From contig JAQSEB010000010.1 in NCBI GenBank assembly GCA_030063045.1, positions 4,581,501-4,645,500 of the forward strand: DNA of 64,000 nucleotides, read 5' to 3'. How positions within the stretch are numbered: the stretch's first letter is position 1; every line of letters begins with the position of its first letter. The notes under the pieces are model-generated. The model made no database searches and was not told the origin of the DNA. It saw only the letters and a list, made by a program, of their open reading frames with translations. Position numbers and translations under genes: made by a program. Origin of the DNA: Pratylenchus scribneri. Its lineage: Eukaryota; Nematoda; Chromadorea; Rhabditida; Pratylenchidae. Below are positions 50,507 to 60,335 of the stretch, in pieces.

Positions 50507-51297
50507 ATGCTGCACTTTTCTCAAATTTGCTCGTCAACTGCCACTGGTTCCCTGCTGATTGCTACATTGACTTTATCCATCACTTTGCTGCTGCTCCAGT
50601 GCTGTTGTCGAGGCCAATGCCAAAAGAAGAAGAACAAGCGCGGCGTCGTCACAAAGGTTGGTTTACATTTTCCAATTCATTTCGATAACCTTCAAATTTT
50701 ATTTTTCAGGCTCCGAACACCCGCTTATCAAGCAAACCCAAAACGAGTCCGTCACATCCGTCCAGCAATCAAAATCAAGGTGGAGCGAAGAAGGGCGGAA
50801 CAAGATCAAGTGAGGACGACTTTGAACAACAGGATAATGTGCCATTGGCTGCGCCGGTCGACTCCTTGACTTGCGGGTGAGTGACGATAAAAACATTCCT
50901 TACAAAAAATACTTTATTATTTTGCAGGGTCCATATGCGACGATCTCAAGCACCGGCGGTTAAAACTGCAGTGAACAAATCGGATGATGTAAGTCTAATC
51001 GGGAATGAATTGGAATCAAATAATTTGCCCCAATATTAATTACAGCAGCAGAATTTGAGTGCCGAACCCTTGCCGAAAACCTTCACCCTCGGGAAAAAAG
51101 CGGTTTGAATATGACTGAATTTATCTCAAATAAATTTCCTATTTTTCAGAAAGACATCAAGGAGCAGAACCTAAAGAAAGACATTGCTAATGATCCGTAC
51201 CCTACAATATCGGTGAGTTTTTATGACATTTAACATTCAATCAAATAATTTTATATTTTTACAGGTGATGTTCTCGGATAGAGATAAAAGCAAATGA
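50507..51297 (+). CDS. Small single-pass membrane protein, unknown function
   Basis: Six exons (50507-50656, 50710-50876, 50928-50988, 51046-51102, 51150-51212, 51265-51297) encode 176 residues in phase. A hydrophobic segment (SLLIATLTLSITLLLL) is followed at once by QCCCRGQCQKKKNKRG, then a Ser/Lys/Gln-rich polar tail ending in DPYPTISVMFSDRDKSK. The CCC-plus-basic junction resembles the divergent neighbour at 49037-50295, suggesting a diverged paralogue, but the tails have no clear similarity. Introns have good TTTTTCAG acceptors. No known domain. Confidence 0.75.
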
Positions 51298-51872
51298 TGA
51301 TGGCAGCAATGGGATTAATTGATTGAATGAACGAAGATGAATGAATATTATGCTGCATTCCTCCTGTGATTTTCCTTCAACCCCTCTATATGTATTGTTA
51401 TTTCCCATCATATTTGTTTTTTCTACCTATTGTATTTCTCAATCATTGTTTTGTTTCAGTAAAATTGTGAATATTATGAATGAATAAAGCTTGAATAAAT
51501 TAGTAAATAAGACAATTGTATTTTTAAAAAGAAAAACAAAAATATCGGTTTACGGTTTTTATCCAGCTGAAAATAAATAAACTAAAAGAGTCATTGAACC
51601 GATCTCAGTCAGTGAAGTTTTACTACGCAACAACTCGCATTTCTCTCTCCATTTGATTATTAAAGAACATTTGCTAGAAATTTATAAAATGTTGACTCAA
51701 ATCGATCTACTAGCTAAGAAAAAAGAACAAACAAGTAGGCTCGCTAGAACAGCAGGTGTCCCACATGACTGAATTGAACGGAATTTTCAACTTTGCCCTG
51801 CTAACAAAATCAATCTCACTTTTATATTTTGGCCAAACAATATTTTCCTTTTTAAAAATTTGGATGGATATC

Positions 51873-52744
51873 AATCGTCAGCGGAAAAACTTATTTGTCT
51901 CCCAAAATCGACTTATTTTTGCACCAAATTTTTCCCTCTCCCAAAATCGACTTATTTTTGCACCAAATTTTCACCTCTCCCAAAATCGACTTGTTTTTGC
52001 ACCAAATCGGGGGAATTTGTTTTTCACGTTGTAAATAATATAAAACGATTTTGGGACATTCCTGGGGTACGCGGAAGTCAAAAAGGAGGTGCTCGGGATT
52101 ATGCCGGATATAGGGGGATTAATGTGGATATAGGGGGATTAAGGTGGATATAGGGGGATTAAGCATAGAAATGGATTGGAAATGGCTGGGAAGGCCACTA
52201 GAAAGTCGGTGAAGTATAATAGAGGCCCGGAGAGTGCGCGAGATTTAGCCGGATATAGGGGGATTTAGGTGGATATAGGGATTAAGATGGATATAGGGGA
52301 ATTAAGCCGGATAAGTCTAGTTAGGGGCTAGGGATTAGGGTTATGGTCGGCATGGGATTTAGGGGCTAGGGGCTTAGGGTTATGGTCGGCATGGGATTTA
52401 GGGGCTAGGGGCTTAGGGTTATGGTCGGCATGGGATTTAGGGGCTAGGGGCTTAGGATTAGGGGCTCGGAGCATTGGAATCTCGCGAAGCCGGAAGAAAA
52501 ACAGCCTAAGACAGGACTCGAGCCCATTTTGAGGGACAATTAAGCTTTTCCGTATTAGATTTGAGTAGAGAAAAGAGGAAGTAAATGTGAAAATTCAAAT
52601 TTCCGCCCAATTTGGTGCAAAAACAAGTCGATTTTGGGAGAGGTGAAAATTTGGTGCAAAAATAAGTCGATTTTGGGAGAGGGAAAAATTTGGTGCAAAA
52701 ATAAGTCGATTTTGGGAGACAAATAAGTGGCACGTAATCGTCAG
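51873..52744. mobile_element. Fold-back element with 9-bp target duplication and internal satellites
   Basis: An 854-bp element (51882-52735) flanked by a perfect 9-bp direct repeat AATCGTCAG (51873-51881 and 52736-52744). The arms (about 51890-52008 and 52610-52728) are inverted and each contains three tandem copies of a roughly 36-bp unit with CCCAAAATCGACTTATTTTT. The centre has GGATATAGGGGGATTAA repeats (52108-52320) and three copies of a roughly 39-bp unit with TTAGGGTTATGGTCGGCATG (52330-52460). No transposase. Long structured inverted ends with a 9-bp duplication again suggest a Mutator-like origin; it is unrelated in sequence to the element at 48.4 kb. Confidence 0.93.
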
Positions 52745-52809
52745 GTATTCAGAATGCATATTTTAAAATAATTATCAAATTAGATAAAAGACAAAGTGTA
52801 TGGTTCGAA

Positions 52810-53679
52810 ATGGCGAACAGGGGGTGCAACTGCGAACAATACATACGGCGAAATTGTTTTGGAAAGGTTCGGATGAATTAAATTTTAAACATAATTAATT
52901 AATTTCCAAACCATTCTATTTTAAAATAAAAATAATGCTAATAAATATTGCAATTATAATAATTTTTAATTTAGTTTTGAAGAGGTTAAAAAGCTTGGCC
53001 GACATGCAAGTGCCTGCCGCCTTTATGATATGTATGAACGAAATTATCATGAAGAACATTGATTGATAACTTCCATTTTAGGTATCATCCGGAAATAGGT
53101 TCTCTCCGAAAATCGAAAAGTTATTCATCACTGGCACCAACCAATGCAGTCGAATATAATGATCGTAAAGTTGATCCCGGTCTTCGACCATTTTATCCGT
53201 ATAAGCCAAAACAAAATGAATGGAAAAACCACATGGAAAAGGTAATCAATTGATTATTAAAATTCCATGTATTTACCGGTATTTCCTAAAGGTACATCAT
53301 ATGGCCCCCGCAAAGGGCATCAAATCTTCAGCCGCCGCACTTCCTCCTTTGCCACCGGTAGGAGGATCAATTTCATTTCAAAGTCCATATGATTTATTTT
53401 AGACCTATCGGCGTCAAATGCCGGTCTCCGCCGATTTAACTCGTTTTGAGAATTTTGCCATTTATTGGAATGGTCGGGCCAAAGGCTTGGATTATTCCCA
53501 ACCATTTCTTTTTGAACCACAAAGGTCAATTTTCAATATTTTTTAATATAAATTTTTGTAGGGATGATTATGACATTATGGAGGATCGACGCTATCAACG
53601 AATTTATTGGGCACCAAAGTTTATCCCACATTTTCCAACACCAAGACATTCTCGTCAAATGATGTTGACGGCTTATTAA
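52810..53679 (+). CDS. Conserved-looking 189-aa protein, unknown family
   Basis: Six exons (52810-52866, 52985-53031, 53082-53241, 53292-53357, 53403-53524, 53562-53679) give one frame. The protein is rich in Tyr, Pro, Arg and aromatic pairs: GLRPFYPYKPKQNEWKNHME, TYRRQMPVSADLTRFENF, IYWNGRAKGLDYSQPFLFEP, YQRIYWAPKFIPHFPTPRHS. There is no signal peptide or membrane helix. This composition suggests a structural or cytoskeletal partner. I do not recognise it. The second exon acceptor (after GAAGAG at 52984) is inferred only from phase; the obvious acceptor at 52974 would put a stop in frame. It converges on BRAP. Confidence 0.75.
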
Positions 53680-53819
53680 GTGAGGAAAGGAAATGGATGG
53701 AAATGAAAACAAAACCGAAGAACATTTTTCACTGATTAAAAAACATTTTAAAATTTGCAATAAATCATTTTCAATTTATCTATAGGGAAAAGAATAAAGA
53801 TGATTTAAAGAATTTATCA

Positions 53820-56028
53820 TCATTTTTTATTCCCTCTTCGTCGACTTTTCTTTGTATTTTTGCTTTCTTCTTTCATTTCGACATTGCTCTCTTCCAATTC
53901 CTATTTAATATTAAATATTTTTACTTTTCCTCCACATATTTATTAACCCACCTCTTTGCTGACCATTCCATTATCGATTTGTTCTTGTATTTTTGCCTTC
54001 GTATCGAAATGCATCATCAAATCGTGCAATTGATCCTCCAATATTGAAATTTCTTGCCGCCTTAACCGTTCCAATTCCTCCTTTTGCAAATTCAAAATGT
54101 CCTTATCCTTTCGAATCAAAGAGCACATTTGCTTCTCTTCATCTAATTCTTTTTGTAAATTCTGGGATTTTGTCTGGCTCATTTGGTATTTTTTCTCTAA
54201 TTGTTTTTTCGTTAAATTCAGAGTGGAAATTTCTTCTTTATATTCCGTACATTCTTTTCGTAAATTTTTCAATTCCAATTCAAGGGCATTCATCTGCAAA
54301 TTAATTAATTAATTAGAATTTAAAATGTACCTTTTGTTGTGTGGTTCTCCCATATTCATTGAATTTTTCGTCCGCTTCTCGCAATTTTTCTTCGTAATGG
54401 AGTCTTTGATTTTCTAATTGACTTGTTAGAAGGCAAGTGTACTCCAATTGTACTGCGCTGATTTTTTCTTTTTCTTTCTGAAATTTTAATAATTTAGAAT
54501 TAAATAATAAAACTCACTTCGAATCCATCTGCACCTCCTCCCCCTCCTCCATCGTATTCAACTGGTTTTCCTATATTAAAATTGAATAATTTTATTTCCA
54601 ATGAATAAAAAACCATCAGTAGAATTTTCGATCAATCTATGAACATAATTATCTCCGGCATAATCCCAAACCAGCTTCCCGCCAATTTGTAAAGTGAAAA
54701 TATGCGAAGTCTTCTCATAATGTCTGCAAATTTTAGAATTAATCAATTTTTAATAAATTAATATCTAACTTATATGCATGTGCTTCAGCATAACGTCCAC
54801 AGCCGATATTCCCACAAATTAAACACATCCATAAATCTGATGTTCGATCGCATTCTTAATTAAGTTGAATAATAAAAATGCATATTTGAATGTACCAAAA
54901 CATTTTTGATCTGGGACAATTTCCGGAGTTTGAGTGTATCGACAAATTGGACATCTTAAATAATAAAAATAATTTATTTGTCATTTAATTCCCATTTACG
55001 TGGTATCCGCCCATTGGCCAATGCATTCAGCATGAAATGCATGATTACTAAATGTTAAATAAATTATTATAAAGCAAAATTGTTTTAAAATACCAAAGAA
55101 TTACTAGCACATTTTTCTCCTCCATTCTTTCCAAACAAACCGAACATGTTGGTTTCTCGCCGTAAGTTGGATCGGCCACCAAACCCATTATGCCTATGGC
55201 ATCTTCCTCCTATGGAAAAAATCATTTTTAATTTCAATAAACACTCTAAAAACCGTTTCAATAGATTCCACAAAATGGAGAATGCATTTCTCTGGTTCAA
55301 TTGAATTGAATTCGATGTCATTGTATTGATTGAAAAAGGAGAGAGCCGAATTCTAAAGTTTTTTTTTATTTGTTGAAGAAAAATTTTAATAACCGAATCG
55401 ATGAATTTGATTGCAACCATATATTTGTTTGGCGTTTCTGAATTTAATTAAATATTAAATATAGTCATAGGAAAAAAATTATAAATTTTATTTTACCATC
55501 ACGAAGAATTTTCATCAAAGAAATTTTTGGAACTGCCGGGCGGACAAAATTAACCAATTCTCGGCATGTGAAGAATGCTGGAACATCAACCATAACAATC
55601 AAACATCCGGAAGAGGATTGTGATGCATTATTGTCACTTTAATTACGGATAAAAGTAATAAAACAAAAATAAAATACTCACCTTTGATGAATTTTTTTCT
55701 GTAAATGCATTATTCCCTTGTGTTTCTCTACAAATGGATTCCCATAAAAGAATTGTTTACAATCAGAATCTACAATAATTAAATTTAAAAATATACAAAA
55801 TAAATAACCTGTAATTTCATGCAGTGAATCTAAACTTCGGATCAATGGAATTGAAATAGTTTCATTGGTCTTCTCATTTTTCAAAACATTCTTCACATTC
55901 TTAGGCAATCTTTTAGTCTCGACAGAAGTTGAATAGCGCTTCTTGATTTGTGCATTGTTGGCGCTATCTATTTGTTCTTCCGATTTTTTCTCAATAGAAT
56001 CTTTCGTATTTAAATTTAAGGCGTCCAT
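53820..56028 (-). CDS. brap-2: BRCA1-associated protein (BRAP), RING E3 ligase of Ras signalling
   Basis: Fourteen exons give 543 residues (55809-56028, 55682-55769, 55497-55636, 55394-55437, 55254-55352, 55094-55209, 55000-55047, 54896-54954, 54770-54854, 54614-54723, 54518-54570, 54331-54477, 53952-54293, 53820-53900). Order: an RRM-like BRAP2 domain ([20 protein letters not shown]), a RING finger with CSVCLERM...[10 protein letters not shown]...CPICRY at about 219-256, a UBP-type zinc finger ([20 protein letters not shown]), and a long coiled coil to the C-terminus ending in Lys/Arg. BRAP restrains KSR-dependent MAPK signalling and binds nuclear localisation signals. The RING is intact only if exon 6 ends with TG before GTATTT, restoring a key Cys. 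Confidence 0.95.
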
Positions 56029-56606
56029 AATCTAGTTTCTGTCTGAAAATAAAATCGGGTCAGATTATATATATATATATAATATTTTCTGTTTATCGTT
56101 ATTTTTTCAAAAATACGGCTTTCTCTAGCCGGCCGTTTTCCGAGATCTTTTTTTTTAAATTCTATATTACAAAAATTATAGATAAAACGCCATCCTATTT
56201 TTTCATAAAATCAATCAATCAATGAGTGAGCGATCCTCAATCTCAAATCAAATTTTTCCAGAATGATGGGATTTTGTTATGAAAAATTTCTTATATAAAA
56301 ATTTCCAAAATTTGTCGAAAAATTTTTTAATGCAAATGCAATGCAATTTAATTTTATTTCGAATATGAAGTATGAAATGAACTATGAATATGAATTATGA
56401 ACTAATAAAATAAACTAAACCGAACAGATTTGCTTTAATTTATTTCTTATAATAATCGTAGCTAAGCTGAGATCTCGAACTCCGATTAATGGCCTAGACC
56501 CGAGCGAGACCTCACCTCCCCTCGTAAATAAATTTGCAATTATTTTTAGATTGATATTGATACTGAATTGAATTATTTATATTTTTAATTCGTTGGAATT
56601 GCCATA
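56029..56606. other. Divergent intergenic region, BRAP / bc1 hinge protein
   Basis: About 580 bp between two start codons. It has a TA microsatellite at 56067-56083 and repeated ATGAATATGAA-type sequence at 56360-56400. A GGCCTAGACCCGAGCGAGACC segment sits at 56490-56510. No gene seen. Confidence 0.45.
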
Positions 56607-56973
56607 ATGTCGGTAAGCTATTCTATTTATATTCTTGCTAATTTTAATTTAATAGTCAAATAATATTTAGAAAGAAGAATATCAAGAAGGAAATGATCAA
56701 TTGACATTCTTTCGTGAACAATGTGAGCCACATGCAGCGAAGCTGAAGGAATTATTGGAAACTTGTAATGAGCGTGTCAAATCCAATCCGGGTTCTGGCG
56801 AATCATGCCAAATGGTTTGTTGATTTTAATTAAAAAAATAAAAATGATCAAATTTTTTAAAAATGAATTTTCTACTTTATATAATAAATGAAATAAAATT
56901 TCAGGAGATGACTGACTACGTCCATGCCCTGGATCATTGTGCTCAACCGAAGGCTTTCAAGCATATCAAATGA
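56607..56973 (+). CDS. ucr-11: Cytochrome bc1 complex hinge subunit (UQCRH/QCR6)
   Basis: Three exons (56607-56612, 56671-56814, 56905-56973) encode 72 residues. The first coding exon is only ATG TCG. The four-cysteine twin pattern (C-x12-C in CEPHAAKLKELLETC, then SCQMEMTDYVHALDHC) is that of the acidic hinge protein, which helps cytochrome c1 dock cytochrome c on the intermembrane-space side of complex III. Two disulfides are expected. The symbol is tentative (named by family). The N-terminus is not a cleavable presequence, as usual for this import route. Confidence 0.9.
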
Positions 56974-57417
56974 TCAAAATTGATTAATTATACAATATAG
57001 GAATTTTTACTGTCATTTGTTATCAACAGAATCAGGATTATTCGATTATAAAAGTTTGAAGACATTTCAATCAAGATTACATTCATTTTATTTCGCCAAA
57101 AATAGTTTTAATCATAGTGTATTCCACGATAAATGGTCAAAATTTTCCCTCATCTGTATTCAGTTTTTTGAGATTTCTTCCACCCTACATCTAAAATCAA
57201 AATTTTGGAGTAATTACCCCACCCCACCTAAGTGAAATTCCTGGCTAGGCCCTTGGAAAATGATAACGATCTTATCGCTTATTTTCCCCATCGCCGGTAA
57301 AAACAGTCCTTACGTAATATGTTTTTATTTTTACCTCGAGGAGTGGTGGATCTGCTGATTGATTCATTCCCTCATTTTACCAATTCATTGTGTCATTCAA
57401 TTATTTTTATCCTCCGA
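56974..57417. other. Intergenic, hinge protein to small secreted protein
   Basis: 444 bp including the hinge-protein 3' UTR and the upstream region of the next gene. The 72-aa frame at 57017-57235 has no family signature and no clear splice continuation, so I treat it as chance. Confidence 0.4.
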
Positions 57418-57862
57418 ATGATGCAGAAATTTTTATTAGTAACATTGACACTTTGTTTGTTAATTTTGCCCATTTTTGGAGCAAAAAAGACAGAAAATGT
57501 GCCAGTATCGCCAACAATTGAAGAACAGCAAAATCATATTGTGCAACCACCAAAACCCCAAGTTTGTAAAATTCTATTTGAATTCATGAATTTGATTCTT
57601 ATTAGGAAGCATCCCGCCTAAAATTACATAAGCCTAAAAGCCTAAAGTCCATAACCGAATATGAACTTTGCAAACAAGAATGTAAACGGAAAAAAGATCA
57701 GGAATCAATGAGCGAGGTAAAATAATTAAATTGGGGTCATTCATTACATTTTGCCATTTTTAGTATGTACTATGGCTTAATGAGGAATTGAAATTTGCCG
57801 AAGAACAATTGCGCATTCAAAATGAGAATACACAATCTGCTGGAGACCAAAAACAGAATTGA
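57418..57862 (+). CDS. Small secreted protein, unknown
   Basis: Three exons (57418-57561, 57606-57716, 57764-57862) encode 117 residues. Residues 1-22 form a good signal peptide (MMQKFLLVTLTLCLLILPIFGA). The mature chain is polar: TIEEQQNHIVQPPKPQ, then ELCKQECKRKKDQ with a C-x3-C pair and a charged helix EELKFAEEQLRIQNEN. No family is recognised. Of two adjacent ATGs, either could start. It converges on mS38. Confidence 0.7.
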
Positions 57863-57934
57863 ATACAATTTTATACTGATTTATAATCATTTTAAAATAA
57901 ATCCAAATAAACAAAGTATCGATAAATTCATTTT

Positions 57935-58555
57935 TTATTCGTTTTTCTTGCTGATTCGTCCAATAATTTTATTTGGGTTTGTCAAATTTTCCAGCAACTT
58001 TGAAGGGTTCTCCACCACATATTTCTTTTTATATTCGTCCTGTAGTTTTTCGAGTAAAGGTCGCTCCTCCAAATTGGGTAATCCGTATCGTTTGTCAATA
58101 TGATCGTTTTTCTCAATTCCAAACAATTCTTCCAAGCTCATTAATGTGGACCAATGAGGGTATTTTTTTCGGCCAGTCGGTGCTGCGTCCAAATGCCATT
58201 CTTTTTTGGCTCTTAAATTTACTCATTAATGTAAATATTTTCCTCGAACTTACTTTGTAATAGTTTCATTGACATATTTCATTGGCTCAAAACTTTCCAA
58301 TTCGACCAACAATTCTTGCATCCTTGCCCGAAACAATGCTTCCGCCTAACATTTTTAACAATATAGAAACGAAATTATAAATTTAACCTTCAGCTTTTTC
58401 GCCATATGCAGTTTTTTGGTTTGAAACCAAAACTTGTTCACCCTTTTGTGCCACTTCATTTTCCTCATTTTGTGCTTTCTGATTTTCATTATAAATGGTT
58501 GACTCGTTATAAAACCCCTTCGCTGAATAAAAATTCGCGAAACATTTCCAAGCAT
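57935..58555 (-). CDS. Mitochondrial small-subunit ribosomal protein mS38 (AURKAIP1-like)
   Basis: Three exons (58388-58555, 58254-58345, 57935-58211) encode 178 residues. The core MKIRKHKMRKMKWHKRVNKF is the basic helix of the AURKAIP1/mS38 family, which packs against 12S rRNA. The N-terminus before it is basic with Arg-Arg and Ser, fitting a mitochondrial presequence. The C-terminal 110 residues (LFRARMQELLVELESFEP, SLEELFGIEKNDHIDKRYGL) extend beyond the short mammalian C-terminus, as in nematode mitoribosomal proteins. The frame stays open upstream without an ATG. It lies 233 nt downstream of the thiolase on the same strand. Confidence 0.75.
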
Positions 58556-58788
58556 CCTTCCTTTGGATTTGATAAATTGTAACAAATTGCCTTAAATTAT
58601 AAAATAATTTTTAAAAATTATTTTAAAATATTTCGAATAATAGTGAAAATATAATAAATATGAATTGAAAATATTTTTCAAATTTATCCGGTAAAAAACT
58701 ATTAATTAATAAATGTGAAATAAATAATCTGATCAATCATAAAATGGCACCGGAATTCCTCCTATAAATTTGTTGTTGAGCTGTATTT

Positions 58789-60335
58789 TCAAACTTTCTG
58801 AATGAGTATTGCCGTAGCACCTCCACCTCCATTGCAAATTGCTGCAACTCCATATTCTCCTTGGCTCAATTGATGAATCAAAGTGACGACAATCCTAAAA
58901 ATATTTGTTATTTTAATCATTTTTATCCATTACCTCGCTCCTGAACAGCCAATTGGATGACCTAAAGCCACAGCCCCTCCTCGGGCATTTACCCTGGATG
59001 GATCAAGTCCAAGTGATTGAGTGAATGCCATCGCCGTGACAGAAAATGCTTCGTTAACTTCCCAACGAGCGATTTGCTCTTTGCTAATTTTGTATTTTTC
59101 CAACAACTTAATTGAAGGTGGACGTGAAATTTCATTTTAATTTTCTTTTTTCTCACCAATTTTGTTGCATTTACTGGGGCAATTGTGAAATCGATAGGGG
59201 CCAATGCAGCCTCAGCAAAACCAACAATTTTTGCCATTGGTTTAAGTTTCTTTTCCGCCAAATTGTTACCAGAAACCAAAATAAGGGCTGCAGCACCGTC
59301 ATTCTATGGATTCAAAAGTACCAAAAATTATTCTAACGAAAATAAATAAAAACTAACCAATGAACTTGCATTCGCCGCTGTTATTGTTCCATCCTTTGAA
59401 AATGCTGGTTTCAATGTTGGCACTTTTTCCTTCATCAATCGTTTGAATTCTTCATCCTCTTTGACCACCAAGTCTGGGCCCCTCCGCTGTTTCACGGCAA
59501 CTTCAACAACCTCTGCTTTGAATTGGTCCGTTGACCATGCATTTGCTGCTTTCTCATATGAATTCAGCGCATATTGGTCTTGTTGTTCTCGACTGAAGCC
59601 GTAATCTTTGACTGTTTTTTCAGCACAAAGACCCATTGGTTGACTCAAAATGGCATCCGAAATTCCATCGCATTGAATTCCATCCTATTAAAAATAATTG
59701 TGTTTTTTCGTCTATCATCCAAGCATTACCACAAGTTTGATGTCTCCATAGTTGTTCTCGCCTCTTGCCAAATAGAATGGAGTTTGGCTAAACAATTAAT
59801 AATTTTATTATTGAATGAAGTTCGATAGAATTACGAACCTCATGCTCTCAACACCCACAACCAACACCACATTTTGAGTACCAATCATCAGGGATTGGGC
59901 GCCAAGAATCATCGCTTTAAGGCTGGATGAACAAACTTTATTGACAGTGTAAGCATTGCTTTGCTCGGGGATTCCTTAATCCAATCAATTAATAAATGAA
60001 ATAATTGCATGAATTAACCTGCTTTTAAAGCAATTTGGCGTGAAACATTTTGGCCAACACCCGCAGTTAAAACTGAACCAGCAATTGTTTCTTCCACCTT
60101 TTTTAATGGAAAATTAATTGAAACAACAAATTAAAAACCTCCTCAGGATTTAATCCCGCTCTTTGAATTGCATTTTTGGCAACAATGCTCCCCAAATCGA
60201 CAGAGTTTAAACTAGCAAATGAAGACCGGAATGAGGCAATTGGCGTCCGAACAGCAGAGATAATGTACACATCCTATAATTAATTTTTTAATAAAGTTAT
60301 TAAAAAAAGAATACCTGAATTCCTTGTTGAGCCAT
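58789..60335 (-). CDS. kat-1: Acetyl-CoA acetyltransferase (acetoacetyl-CoA thiolase, ACAT1 type)
   Basis: Nine exons (60315-60335, 60139-60273, 60019-60097, 59839-59974, 59730-59787, 59358-59684, 59157-59303, 58934-59106, 58789-58894) encode 393 residues. It condenses or cleaves acetoacetyl-CoA in ketone-body and isoleucine metabolism. The acyl-accepting Cys is in [10 protein letters not shown]; His is in [16 protein letters not shown], and the second Cys is in [10 protein letters not shown]. The rest ([42 protein letters not shown]) matches ACAT1 better than 3-ketoacyl-CoA thiolases. The N-terminus [18 protein letters not shown] shows no presequence, so the encoded form may be cytosolic unless an upstream exon was missed. 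The gene symbol assumes orthology. Confidence 0.92.

Noticed and set aside
52330..52460. Interstitial telomere
   Set aside because: TTAGGG appears only within 39-bp repeats of a fold-back element; there is no run of telomere hexamers.
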